From Magnetospirillum fulvum (GTDB lineage Bacteria > Pseudomonadota > Alphaproteobacteria > Rhodospirillales > Magnetospirillaceae), in NCBI RefSeq assembly GCF_900108475.1, contig NZ_FNWO01000013.1, positions 45,230 through 109,229 on the forward strand: 64,000 nt of DNA. Direction: 5' to 3'. Shown here piece after piece: positions 35,628 through 44,437 of this stretch (position 1 is its first letter; every line of letters starts with the position of its first letter). The notes beneath the pieces are model-generated. The model worked only from the letters and a program-made list of their open reading frames with translations, was not told where the DNA came from and did no database searches. The translations under genes were made by a program, and so were the position numbers.

Positions 35628-37235
35628 ATGACCACGGCTTCCCTAGACTTTTCCGCCTTGCCCGAGGCCGAGCTCACCGACGACAGCGGCCGTCGCCTCA
35701 AGGCCCGGCTGTGCGTCACCGCCGACATCACCCACACCATCGCCGAAGCGGTGCGGCAGAACTGGGCGGTGATGCCCACCGGCGGGTTGACCAGCGCGAT
35801 CGGTTCTTACGACTATTCCGCCCCATCGGTCGATGATTTTGCCGGAGTAGTGGCGATCCGTCCCCGTGCCGCCGCGATGCCGGACATCGTCGCCGCCGAC
35901 ACGCCGCTGGAGCGTCTCGCCTCGCACCAGATCGCGATCGACAAGGAGTCCGGACTGATTTCGGCCGGAGCCGGGCTGACCTTCGCCCAGGTCAATGCCG
36001 CCCTGGCCGAGATCGGGCCGAACCTGCGGGTGCTGATCGACCTGACCAGCGTCGCCTCGGCCTTTGTCGGCGGCGTGATCGCCACCGGGGGCATGGGACC
36101 GCTGCGGTTGTTGCCGTCGAAGATCGTCGATGCGGTCGCCCTGGCCGATGGCGGCGACACTCCCCGCCTGATCGAAGGCGACGATCTCGACCGGGTCGAA
36201 GGGATGCAGGGCTGGACCGGGATGGTCACCGCCGTCCGCCTGCGCTTTTTCGAAGTGCCGTCCAGTGAGTTCGGGCTGGTGCTGCCGGTCCAAGGCTCGG
36301 ACACCGATACGATGGCCGGGCTGTTGGTTTATCTGCGCCGCTGGACCCAGATCGCCCTGCCCGCACCGGGGGGACGGATCGCGGGCGAAGCCGACGAGAC
36401 GGTGCTGAACGGAATCGAACTGGTCAGCCGGGATTCGCTGTCGGCCTTCATCGCTCATGCCGAGGAACCGGCGCGGTCGAAGGCCGAAGGGCTGCTGCAA
36501 TCGTGCGATTACGCCGGTGCCGACATGCTGGCCTGCCTGACCGGCTGGTCCGAGCAATCAATCGACGACGTGCTGATGAGCCTGCTCGACCCCGAGACCG
36601 AAACGATCGGCGGCGTGATGATTGATTTCGGCGTCGGCTTCTCGTCGGGAGCGGAAATGGAAACCTTCCGCGCCATCCGCGAAGGCGCGCCCGATCTGGC
36701 CCGCACCCGCGCCCGCGTCGCCCGCCCCGGCAAGTTGAAGCCGTGGAGCAGTTCGACCGACGTCAACATTGCCTTTCCCGCCGACAGTTCCGCCGCCGCC
36801 GCGATTCTCGAATCCTATGCCGATTACCGCCAGGCAATCCGCGCCTTGTCGCGCGAACTGGATGGCGCGGTCGAGGTCGAGCTGTCGGCCTATGGCCATC
36901 TGTCGCCGGTCGGGATCGACCCGCACCACCGCGTCACCCTGGTCGCCCCCGAAGGGTCACAAGCGGCACTGGCCGCTGCCCGTCTGGCCGTCGCCGCCAA
37001 CAAGCGGACCCTGATCCACGATCTGTTGTTCGCCGCCCAACGCCACGGCGCCACCATCACCGGTGGCGAGAAGGGCGTTCCCTCGCTGGTCGAAATCGCC
37101 CGCGCCGCTGGCGGCGAAGGCCGCCTGCCCAACGATCTCAAGGCGCGGTTGGAACGGGCAAGGCAGGCGGTGATGGCTGCCCCGGTCCAGTTCTCGTTCC
37201 GCGCCCCGGCGGAATTGCGGGCGGAACCGGCTTAA
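35628..37235 (+). CDS. FAD-binding (PCMH-type) oxidoreductase
   Basis: 535 residues from the ATG at 35628 (MTTASLDFSAL). The N-terminal FAD-binding PCMH/GlcD-type domain has PTGGLTSAIGSY, SAGAGLTFAQVNAALAEIG and SAFVGGVIATGGMGPLR, where the pyrophosphate loop binds FAD. The C-terminal half is a substrate domain that does not point clearly to lactate, glycolate or other dehydrogenases. Ends before paired hairpins that may stop transcription. Substrate unknown. Confidence 0.82.
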   Translation: MTTASLDFSALPEAELTDDSGRRLKARLCVTADITHTIAEAVRQNWAVMPTGGLTSAIGSYDYSAPSVDDFAGVVAIRPRAAAMPDIVAADTPLERLASHQIAIDKESGLISAGAGLTFAQVNAALAEIGPNLRVLIDLTSVASAFVGGVIATGGMGPLRLLPSKIVDAVALADGGDTPRLIEGDDLDRVEGMQGWTGMVTAVRLRFFEVPSSEFGLVLPVQGSDTDTMAGLLVYLRRWTQIALPAPGGRIAGEADETVLNGIELVSRDSLSAFIAHAEEPARSKAEGLLQSCDYAGADMLACLTGWSEQSIDDVLMSLLDPETETIGGVMIDFGVGFSSGAEMETFRAIREGAPDLARTRARVARPGKLKPWSSSTDVNIAFPADSSAAAAILESYADYRQAIRALSRELDGAVEVELSAYGHLSPVGIDPHHRVTLVAPEGSQAALAAARLAVAANKRTLIHDLLFAAQRHGATITGGEKGVPSLVEIARAAGGEGRLPNDLKARLERARQAVMAAPVQFSFRAPAELRAEPA

Positions 37236-37554
37236 GAAAAAACCCATTCGGGGGCCTTGGCCCCCGATCCCCCCATCGGGAGGCTGTGGCCTCCCGAACC
37301 CTCCATCTCATTTGGGCGGTGGGCTTTCTATCGGGTTCACTCGCTTTTATCGTCACCCCCGGACTTGATCCGGGGGGCGATTGATTGCCGGGTCAAGCCC
37401 GGCAAAGACGAAGGAAATTGACTGGCTCGACTGAACGACCCTGCGCCCTAATCTATTGAAATAAAAAGAAAATGGTGGTTTGGAGGCTGGCCTCCACATG
37501 GGTCCGGGCGAGAACCCGGCCGCGCTAACGGAGGTTCCCCCCCTCTCTCCCCGA
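37236..37554. other. Intergenic region with stacked hairpins and a REP pair
   Basis: 319 bp between convergent genes. It contains CGGGGGCC-TT-GGCCCCCG (37249-37266) and TCGGGAGGC-TGTG-GCCTCCCGA (37276-37297), likely end-of-transcript structures for the plus-strand oxidase gene, a REP pair, and TGGAGGC-TG-GCCTCCA (37481-37496) with T-rich sequence after it on the minus strand, a candidate trmJ terminator. Confidence 0.6.
37351..37411. repeat. Inverted pair of REP-like elements (BIME)
   Basis: CGTCACCCCCGGACTTGAT.. on the plus strand and, 10 bp later, the complementary orientation CCGGGTCAAGCCCGGCAAAGACGA. Each half has a CGTC head and a CCGG[A/G]CTTGA[T/C]CCGG palindrome, typical of alphaproteobacterial intergenic REPs. 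Confidence 0.65.
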
Positions 37555-38310
37555 TCAGCCCTGGGACTCGCCCTTCTTGCGGCGATAGGTCACCAGTTCG
37601 TGGACAACACCGTGCAGAGTCTGGATTTCCTGCCCGGTCAGGTTGGCACGCTGGAAGATATTGCGGATGTTGCGGATCATTCCCGGACGCTTGTCCGCCA
37701 CCCGCAGAAAGCCGCATTCGTCCAACTCGCGTTCGAGATGGCCGAAAAAGGTCAGCAGCTTTTCCTTCGCGGCGGGGCCGCAATCGTCGGCCCCCTTGGT
37801 CATCGCCGGAAGGGTGGTGGGCGCGGCGCACTGATACCATTCATAGGAAATCAGCAGCACCGCCTGAGCGAGATTGAGCGAGCAATAATCCGGGTTCAAC
37901 GGCACCGTCATCACCGTGTCGGCAATGGTGACGTCGTCGTTTTCCAGCCCGGTGCGCTCGGGACCGAACAGCACCCCGCAGGCCCCGCCCTCGGCGATCA
38001 CGCTCCGCATCGCCACCGCCGCCTCGCGCGGGGTATCGACCGGCTTGACCATGTAGCGGTCGCGGCCGGTGGTGGCCCACACCCGATTGAGATCGGCCAC
38101 CGCCGACGCGGTGTCGTCGAAGACACGGGCCGCCATCAGCACCCGGTCCGCCCCCGACGCGGCGGCGACGGCGCGGTCGGACAGCCATTCCTCACGCGGG
38201 CCGACCAGACGCAGATCGGTCAGCCCGCAATTCAGCATCGCGCGGGCCGTGGTGCCGATATTCTCGGACAATTGCGGCCGCACCAGGATGATCGCCGGAC
38301 CCTGGCTCAC
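37555..38310 (-). CDS. trmJ: tRNA (cytidine/uridine-2'-O-)-methyltransferase TrmJ
   Basis: SPOUT-class methyltransferase that 2'-O-methylates position 32 of tRNAs. 251 residues: PAIILVRPQLSENIGTTARAMLNCGLTDLRLV at the N-terminus (family signature beginning at residue 5), then the knot motifs GACGVLFGPERTGLENDDV and VPLNPDYCSLNLAQAVLLISYEW. Start overlaps the cimA stop by 4 bp, so it is co-transcribed with cimA. Confidence 0.94.
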   Translation of the reverse strand: MSQGPAIILVRPQLSENIGTTARAMLNCGLTDLRLVGPREEWLSDRAVAAASGADRVLMAARVFDDTASAVADLNRVWATTGRDRYMVKPVDTPREAAVAMRSVIAEGGACGVLFGPERTGLENDDVTIADTVMTVPLNPDYCSLNLAQAVLLISYEWYQCAAPTTLPAMTKGADDCGPAAKEKLLTFFGHLERELDECGFLRVADKRPGMIRNIRNIFQRANLTGQEIQTLHGVVHELVTYRRKKGESQG

Positions 38311-39956
38311 GATTGCGTCCCCAGACGGAACAGCATGAAGGTGATGCTGTCCTGCAACGCCTCCAGCGAGGCTTCGAGCACGTTGCTGTGGACGCCGACC
38401 GTGGTCCAGCGATTGCCGCGCCCATCCTCGCTTTCGATGGTGACGCGGGTCTTCGCCGAGGTGCCGACCGTCGATTCGGTGATCCGCACCCGGTAATCCT
38501 TCAGCTCCAGCGCGGTCAGTTCGGGATAGACCCCGACCAGCACCTTGCGCAGCGCGACGTCGAAGGCATGGACCGGGCCGGTGCCCTCGCCGACTTCCAT
38601 ATAATCGTTGCCATCGACCTCGACCTTGACGGTCGCTTCGGACAGGGTGATCCAGTCGCCACGCGCGTTGCGGCGACGCTCGTCGATGACGCGGTAGCGC
38701 TCCAGGGTGAAATAGTCCGGCACCTCGCCCAGCGCCCGACGCACCAGCAATTCAAAGCTGGCGGCGGCCTGATCGTAGGTATAGCCCTCGCCTTCCAGCT
38801 TCTTGACCAGATCGACCAGATCGGTGACCGAATGCGGGTCGAAGCCGACCTGCATCTGCCCGACCACGCGGACCAGCGCCTCGCGCTTGACCGCGTCGAG
38901 ATCGACCCCGATCTCGTTCATCCGCGCCACGATGTTCGAGCGTCCGGCCTGATCGGACACGACGAAATGGCGGACATTGCCGACCAGAGCCGGGTCGATA
39001 TGTTCGTAACAGCGCGGATCGCGCGCCACCGCCGAAACGTGCAGCCCGCCTTTGTGGGCGAAGGCCGATGCGCCGACATAGGGCTGGCCGCGCTGCGGCA
39101 CCCGGTCGAGCACGTCGTCGAGCGCCCGCGACACCGTCTTCAACGACGCCAGATCCTCCAGCGAAACGCCGGTGGTAAAGCCCATCTTCAGCATCAGCGC
39201 CGGGATCACCGACACCAGATTGGCGTTGCCGCAGCGTTCGCCCAGGCCGTTCAGGGTGCCCTGGACCTGACGCGCTCCGGCGGCGACGGCGGCCAGACTG
39301 TTGGCCACCGCCGTCTCGGAATCGTTATGACAGTGGATGCCGATATGGCTGCCGGGGATCCCGGCGGCGATCACCTCGCCGACGATGCGGCTGACCTCGT
39401 GCGGCAGGGTGCCGCCGTTGGTGTCGCACAGCACCACCCAGCGCGCCCCCGCCTGATAGGCGGCGCGAACCGCCGACAGGGCATAGTCGGGATTGGCCTT
39501 GTAGCCGTCGAAGAAATGCTCGGCATCGAACAGGGCCTCATCGACTTTTGCTGCGGCATGGGCGATCGAATCCGCGATCATCCGCAGATTCTCGTCCAGT
39601 TCGATCCCAAGCGCGACCGTGACCTGGAAGTCCCAGCTTTTGCCGACCAGGGTCACCACGCGGGCCGGGGTGACCAGCAGCGCGCCCAAGCCCGGATCGT
39701 TGTCGGCCGAGCGCCCGGCCCGCCGCGTCATCCCAAAGGCGGCCAGACGCGACCGGTTTAGCTCGGGCGGATTGGCGAAAAAGGCATCGTCGGTCGCATT
39801 GGCCTTGGGCCAGCCGCCTTCAATATAATCAATGCCGATTCGGTCAAGCTCACGAGCAATCCGCGCCTTGTCGGTGGCGGAGAAGTCAACGCCCTGGGTC
39901 TGCGCGCCGTCGCGCAGGGTGGTGTCGTAGACATATACTCTTGAGCTATTTTCCAT
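38307..39956 (-). CDS. cimA: (R)-citramalate synthase
   Basis: Condenses pyruvate and acetyl-CoA to citramalate, giving a threonine-independent route to isoleucine. 549 residues: a LeuA-type TIM barrel with YDTTLRDGAQTQGVDFS (metal site), GWPKANATDDAFF, LCDTNGGTLPHE, GIHCHNDSETAVANS and GLGERCGNANL, and a C-terminal LeuA-dimer regulatory domain (about 410-549). The YIEGGWP region and length fit the CimA-type branch rather than LeuA or NifV. Confidence 0.93.
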   Translation of the reverse strand: MENSSRVYVYDTTLRDGAQTQGVDFSATDKARIARELDRIGIDYIEGGWPKANATDDAFFANPPELNRSRLAAFGMTRRAGRSADNDPGLGALLVTPARVVTLVGKSWDFQVTVALGIELDENLRMIADSIAHAAAKVDEALFDAEHFFDGYKANPDYALSAVRAAYQAGARWVVLCDTNGGTLPHEVSRIVGEVIAAGIPGSHIGIHCHNDSETAVANSLAAVAAGARQVQGTLNGLGERCGNANLVSVIPALMLKMGFTTGVSLEDLASLKTVSRALDDVLDRVPQRGQPYVGASAFAHKGGLHVSAVARDPRCYEHIDPALVGNVRHFVVSDQAGRSNIVARMNEIGVDLDAVKREALVRVVGQMQVGFDPHSVTDLVDLVKKLEGEGYTYDQAAASFELLVRRALGEVPDYFTLERYRVIDERRRNARGDWITLSEATVKVEVDGNDYMEVGEGTGPVHAFDVALRKVLVGVYPELTALELKDYRVRITESTVGTSAKTRVTIESEDGRGNRWTTVGVHSNVLEASLEALQDSITFMLFRLGTQS

Positions 39957-40402
39957 TGTCTTTCATCTCGCTAGACGCACCAACGCGCACTGGCACGGAT
40001 TGTTCACAGACGTTTCCCGCCGAAATCGACCGCCTTGCCCCACTCTGTACGAATCGGACGCGGTCACCCCAAAGCGGAACAGTAACATATAGATCGGCCC
40101 GCCCCCCGCCAACAGAAACGCTTATGCCGACGCGGTCGAAAGGGAGAGGCCGGAGTGGCGGCGGGCCAAGGCTTGCCCGCCCGCAACGCCAGGATAGAGG
40201 CCCGCGCCGCCGCCCGGCACAATCTCCGACTGCACAAAGATTCTCTCTGTGCACGAGTGTCGTAAATATGTGACTCCGTTACCGGGTGAATCCTTGCTAT
40301 GATATGCACCATTAAGAATTTCTTACTTTAGAGAAATATCCGTTAAGCTGTGTTCCGTAAGATTTGAATTAGTTTCAACGCTAATTTTCCGGAAGGCTGA
40401 TC
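39957..40402. other. Divergent intergenic region upstream of the Dlt-like operon
   Basis: 446 bp between divergent cimA and the acylation operon. The last ~140 bp (40260-40400) are markedly AT-rich compared with the genome and probably hold the operon promoter; a TATGAT (-10-like) lies at about 40295-40300, but no good -35 was found. A TGCACA-N11-TGTGCA inverted repeat is at 40231-40253. No credible gene was seen. Confidence 0.5.
40231..40253. promoter_or_regulatory. TGCACA-N11-TGTGCA inverted repeat
   Basis: Perfect 6-bp inverted repeat 170 bp upstream of the acylation operon, at the edge of the AT-rich promoter-like segment. Could be an operator or a small hairpin. No regulator can be named. 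Confidence 0.3.
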
Positions 40403-41494
40403 TTGACACCTCTGCTGCGCACCGCCGGTCTGGCTTTCCTGGACGGACTGATCCGCCCCTCCCTCCTGGCCGTTTCGATCGCGGCCGTGTTGTGCCTGGG
40501 CACCATCGGGCTGGCCGCCCTGCTGATCGACGCCACCGCGATGTCGGGCAAAGATTCGGCGCTGTTCGCGCTCGATCCGCTCGACGATTACGCCTTTGCC
40601 ACCAGCGACGCGCTGCGTCTGCTCCACGTCCCGCCCCAGGGCCGCCATGTCGCCCTGATCGGCACCGCCGCGATGCGCGAGGCGCTGACCGTTGGCGACG
40701 ACATCGCGGTACGGCTGTCCCATCGGCTCGACCAGACGGTCCCGGTGATCGATTTCATGAGCGGCGGCCAGTCGGGAATCGAGATGGCGGCGCTGGCCGA
40801 CAGTCTGGGCGACGATTTCGAAGGCGTGCTGGTGCTGGGGATCAGCTTCAGCCGGTTGGCCGCCGACAATGCGGAACTGGCGTCCCTGGTGCGCGAACCC
40901 CGTCTTGCCTTTGCCTCCGCAGCGGGCGATGCCGAGATCCGCGCCGCCGGGTTCACCCCGCCGCCCCGTAGCGGGTTGTACCTGCTCGACCATTACAAAT
41001 TCTTCGTCGCCCGCTATCGCGCCATCGTCTGGCACCTGCTGACCGGCACCCGGCCGGTCCATCAGGGCCGGACCTATCTCGGCCGCGCTCCGGCCAGCCC
41101 GGCGCAATGGGCGGCCGATGCCGCGATCCTCTCCGCCCGGCTATCCCATTACCAGGACCGGGCCGACAGCAATCTGGGCGCGCTCGACCGGCTGATTCGC
41201 CGCTTTCCAGACCGCGCCAAGGTGCGGATCGTCCTGCTTGAAATCCCACTCAATCCGCTGGCGCGAGACACGGTGATCGGCCCCGCTTTCGTCGAAGCGC
41301 ACCGGGCGCGGATGGAAGATTTCGCCCGGCGCAACGGCGTCTTTTACTGGGATCTCAACCAGACCGCCGGTCTTGTGCCCGAGGATTTTCAGGATTGGGC
41401 GCATGTCAACAGCATCGGCGGCCGCGACCGCTGGACCGCCGATCTGATCGACCGCCTGGGCCTGCTGCTCTCCCCCCCGTCGAGGATGCCGTGA
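40403..41494 (+). CDS. DltD/AlgJ-like SGNH-fold protein of an acyl-transfer operon
   Basis: 363 residues from a TTG start with a GGAAGG ribosome-binding site 6 bp upstream. One N-terminal membrane helix (about 22-43) anchors an extracytoplasmic domain. Block II-like DFMSGGQSGIEM and a C-terminal D331-W-A-H334 motif match the Asp-x-x-His of DltD-type SGNH transferases. The block I position, where a Ser nucleophile is expected (GSS), reads GTAAM (87-91), so the nucleophile appears replaced. First gene of the operon with microprotein, MBOAT, ligase and carrier protein. The role, final acyl transfer to an envelope polymer, is inferred from context. Confidence 0.65.
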   Translation: MTPLLRTAGLAFLDGLIRPSLLAVSIAAVLCLGTIGLAALLIDATAMSGKDSALFALDPLDDYAFATSDALRLLHVPPQGRHVALIGTAAMREALTVGDDIAVRLSHRLDQTVPVIDFMSGGQSGIEMAALADSLGDDFEGVLVLGISFSRLAADNAELASLVREPRLAFASAAGDAEIRAAGFTPPPRSGLYLLDHYKFFVARYRAIVWHLLTGTRPVHQGRTYLGRAPASPAQWAADAAILSARLSHYQDRADSNLGALDRLIRRFPDRAKVRIVLLEIPLNPLARDTVIGPAFVEAHRARMEDFARRNGVFYWDLNQTAGLVPEDFQDWAHVNSIGGRDRWTADLIDRLGLLLSPPSRMP

Positions 41495-41625
41495 TGGAAC
41501 GAACGCTGCGACGCGCCGGACAGATCGTCCAGGGTCTTGGGCTTGGTGTTCTGCTGTTTTCCGCCATCGTGACGATGGTGCAGATCGAAAGCGGAGCCAG
41601 GGTCTTCCGTTACCAGGGATTCTGA
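41494..41625 (+). CDS. DltX-like acyl-shuttle microprotein (candidate)
   Basis: 43 residues. A basic N-terminus (MERTLRRAG) and one membrane helix (about 11-29) imply an N-in/C-out topology. The C-terminus is FRYQGF (38-43), which fits the F-x-Y-x-x-F hexapeptide at the C-terminus of DltX, whose Tyr carries the acyl group between the MBOAT and DltD. The ATG shares one base with the upstream stop (TGATG), and the MBOAT ATG follows 1 bp after the stop. Assignment is by size, topology, motif and position. Confidence 0.72.
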   Translation: MERTLRRAGQIVQGLGLGVLLFSAIVTMVQIESGARVFRYQGF

Positions 41626-41626
41626 C

Positions 41627-42808
41627 ATGGTCCAGTCCGCCGTCTATTGGGTGATTCTGTTCGTCGCCGTGGCCGGGCATTGGGCGTTGCCCCCCGCCCG
41701 CCGCCCGATCTGGCTGACGCTGGTATCGGTGGCCTATCTGACCTCGCTCGACGCGGCGGGGGTGGCTCCTCTGCTGGGTTGGGTCGGGGCGATCTGGCTG
41801 TTGCGGCCCCGGATCGCCGCCAGCGGCGCCTTCGGCCGCTGGCTGGTCGTCGCCCTCATCGTCTCGGTGATCGCGCAACTGGCCTATTTCAAATATCTGC
41901 CGCCGCTATGGTCGCTGTTCGAGGACGGCCCCGCCCGCGCCGTGATCGTGCCGCTGGGGATCAGCTTCATCACCTTCCGCCTGATCCATTACGTGCTGGA
42001 GGTGCGGCGCGGCACCCTGCCCGACCATGGAATGTGGGATTATCTGTGCTGGGCCAGCCTGTTCACGATCTGGACGGCGGGACCGATCGAGCGGCTCGAC
42101 CACTTCCTCGCCAACCGAGAAGAGAAACCCAGCCGCGCGATGGTCGCCGAGGGGCTGACCCGGATCATCCTCGGCCTTGCCAAGAAGTTCGTGCTGGGGA
42201 TGCAGGTGGTGCCGCTGCTGTTTGGCGACGTCTCGAGCGGCGCAGGCTTCCTGGCCGGTCTGACCGACCTATCGACCCTTGAAGCCTGGCGCTTCCTGAT
42301 CTTGTCCTTCTTCCTGTTCTACCTTGATTTCAGTGCCTATTCCGACATCGCGATCGGGTCGAGCCGCCTGTTCGGGCTGCGGATCATGGAGAATTTCGAC
42401 TGGCCGATCCTCGCCTCCAATCCGGCGGTCTATTGGAAGCGCTGGCACATGACCCTGTCGGGCTGGTGCCAGTCCTATGTCTACATGCCGGTGATCAGCC
42501 TGACCCGTAATCCGTATCTGGCGATCTTCGCGTCCTTCACCTGCATCGGATTGTGGCATTCCGGCAGTTGGACCTGGCTGGCCTGGGGGCTATACCACGC
42601 GGCAATCGTCACCTTCTATCAGGTCTGGGTGCGCTACCGGCGCAAGCGGCGCTGGACCGTGTTCGAAGCGGCGTGGTTGCGCTATCCCGGCATCGCGCTG
42701 ACCCTTTGCTACACCTCGGCGGCACAGGGCTTCACCCTGATCCAGGGATTGGGGCAGCCGTTCGACGGGCTGCGCATCCTGGCCAAACTGGTCTTCATCA
42801 CGATCTAG
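41627..42808 (+). CDS. Membrane-bound O-acyltransferase (DltB-like MBOAT)
   Basis: 393-residue polytopic membrane protein with about ten hydrophobic segments. MBOAT motifs are clear: PLGISFITFRLIHYVLEVRRG, FLFYLDFSAYSDIAIGSSRLFG, NFDWPILASNPAVYWKRWHMTLSGW and the catalytic-His region CIGLWHSGSWTWLAWGLYH (H311, H324). DltB-class MBOATs take an acyl group from a cytoplasmic carrier protein across the membrane. Lies between the microprotein and the ligase. Confidence 0.9.
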   Translation: MVQSAVYWVILFVAVAGHWALPPARRPIWLTLVSVAYLTSLDAAGVAPLLGWVGAIWLLRPRIAASGAFGRWLVVALIVSVIAQLAYFKYLPPLWSLFEDGPARAVIVPLGISFITFRLIHYVLEVRRGTLPDHGMWDYLCWASLFTIWTAGPIERLDHFLANREEKPSRAMVAEGLTRIILGLAKKFVLGMQVVPLLFGDVSSGAGFLAGLTDLSTLEAWRFLILSFFLFYLDFSAYSDIAIGSSRLFGLRIMENFDWPILASNPAVYWKRWHMTLSGWCQSYVYMPVISLTRNPYLAIFASFTCIGLWHSGSWTWLAWGLYHAAIVTFYQVWVRYRRKRRWTVFEAAWLRYPGIALTLCYTSAAQGFTLIQGLGQPFDGLRILAKLVFITI

Positions 42809-42823
42809 CAGGGAGTGCGGCGG

Positions 42824-44437
42824 ATGATCCTTTTCACGGTGCCCGATCTGCTCGACCACGCCCGCCACCACTGGCCGGAGCGTCCGTTCATCCTCTCCAA
42901 CGACGACACCGTCACCTTTGGCGCGCTGGCCGAGCGGGTCGAGAGCTTTGCCGGTTGGCTGTACCGCCAGGGCATCCGTCCGGGCGACCGCGTCGGGGTG
43001 CATCTGCAAAAATCGCCCGAAGAAATCGTCGCGATGCTGGCGGCGGCCCGCATCGGGGCGGTGTGGGTCAATCTCAGCGTCCATTGGAGCCCGCATCAGG
43101 TGCGCGATCAGGCCCGCGATTGCGGGATGCGGCTGCTGGTGACCGGGCCGCGCCGGGCGGGCGAATTATTGCGCGAGGAATGGCCCGAGACGCTGGAGCG
43201 GCTGGTGGTGTTTGGCGACGACACCGTCGTCGAGGGCGACGATTCTCGCTGGATTGGCTGGGACGAGGCGATCGACACCCTGCCGCCCCAGGCGCGGGCA
43301 CCGATCGAAACCGATCTGGCCGCGATCTGCTACACCTCGGGCTCGACCGGACGGCCGAAGGGGGTGATGCTCAGTCACCGCAATTTCGTCGCCGCCACCG
43401 AGATCGTCGCCGAATATCTCGGCAACAGCGCCGACGACCGCCTGCTATCGGTGCTGCCGTGCTGCTTCAATTACGGGCTGCTGCAAGTGTTGAGCATGCT
43501 GCTGGTCGGCGGCTCGATCGTGTTGCAGCGGGTGACGATGGCGGCCGAACTGGCCGGGGCGCTCCACCGTCACCAGATCACCGGCGTCGCGGCGGTTCCC
43601 TCGATCTGGACACCGCTGGTCGCCTACCTCGCCGAAACCGGCGGCAGCTTCCCCCATCTGCGCTATCTGACCAATGCCGGGGGCAAGTGCCCCGACGCCG
43701 TGCTGGCCCGCCTGCCCGAGGTCTTTCCCACCACCCGGATCTATCTGATGTACGGGATGACCGAGACGATCCGCGCCACCTATCTCCCCCCCGACCTGTT
43801 CCAGACCAAGCGGGGCGCGATGGGCAGCCCCACCCGCAACACCGAAATCTTCATCGTCGATGCCGAGGGACGGCCCTGCCCCCCAGGGGTGGCGGGCGAA
43901 CTGGTTCAGCGCGGACCGACGGTGGCGCTGGGCTATTGGGGACGGCCCGAGGCGACCTTGGAGAAATTCCGCCCCTGCCCCGGCCTGGGCCCGGTCGGCA
44001 ACGACCGCTTCTGCTGGAGCGGCGACATCGTCCGCGAGGACGAGGACGGCATCTTGTGGTTCGTCGGGCGCCAGGATTTCATGATCAAATCGAACGGAGT
44101 CCGCATCAGCCCGACCGAGATCGAGGAAGCGATCCACCATTTCCCCGGCGTGGTCCATGCCGTCGCCTTCGGCGCGCCCGATCTTCACGCCGGACAGGCG
44201 ATCGAGGTCGCGGTCCAGGCGGGCGAGGACGGGATCGATCTCGGGGCCTTGCGCCGGTTTTGCCGCACCGCTCTTCCCGGCTACCTGCTGCCGCGCCGTC
44301 TCCATCTGTGGCTGGGACGGATGCCGACCACCGGCAACGGCAAGATCGACACCCGCGCCGTGATCGACACCCTGCTACGGGCCGCCGAAGAGGAACGCCG
44401 CACCCTCCCCCCCACCGAAACAGGAGACCTCTCATGA
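42824..44437 (+). CDS. AMP-forming acyl/amino-acyl ligase (DltA-like position)
   Basis: ANL-superfamily adenylating enzyme, 537 residues from the ATG at 42824, which has GGGAG 8 bp upstream (a GTG at 42815 is too close to it). Motifs: P-loop YTSGSTGRPKG (170-180), YGMTETIRATYLP, GYWGRPEATLEKFR, FCWSGDIVREDEDGILWFVGR and the catalytic Lys in TTGNGKIDTR. It should charge the adjacent carrier protein. Sequence does not settle whether the substrate is D-Ala or another acid. It also resembles acyl ligases of exosortase loci, but no exosortase is present. Confidence 0.88.
   Translation: MILFTVPDLLDHARHHWPERPFILSNDDTVTFGALAERVESFAGWLYRQGIRPGDRVGVHLQKSPEEIVAMLAAARIGAVWVNLSVHWSPHQVRDQARDCGMRLLVTGPRRAGELLREEWPETLERLVVFGDDTVVEGDDSRWIGWDEAIDTLPPQARAPIETDLAAICYTSGSTGRPKGVMLSHRNFVAATEIVAEYLGNSADDRLLSVLPCCFNYGLLQVLSMLLVGGSIVLQRVTMAAELAGALHRHQITGVAAVPSIWTPLVAYLAETGGSFPHLRYLTNAGGKCPDAVLARLPEVFPTTRIYLMYGMTETIRATYLPPDLFQTKRGAMGSPTRNTEIFIVDAEGRPCPPGVAGELVQRGPTVALGYWGRPEATLEKFRPCPGLGPVGNDRFCWSGDIVREDEDGILWFVGRQDFMIKSNGVRISPTEIEEAIHHFPGVVHAVAFGAPDLHAGQAIEVAVQAGEDGIDLGALRRFCRTALPGYLLPRRLHLWLGRMPTTGNGKIDTRAVIDTLLRAAEEERRTLPPTETGDLS

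Noticed and set aside
39941..40273. Short frames in the gap upstream of the acylation operon
   Set aside because: Composition is random-like, they overlap the cimA start and have no ribosome-binding site.
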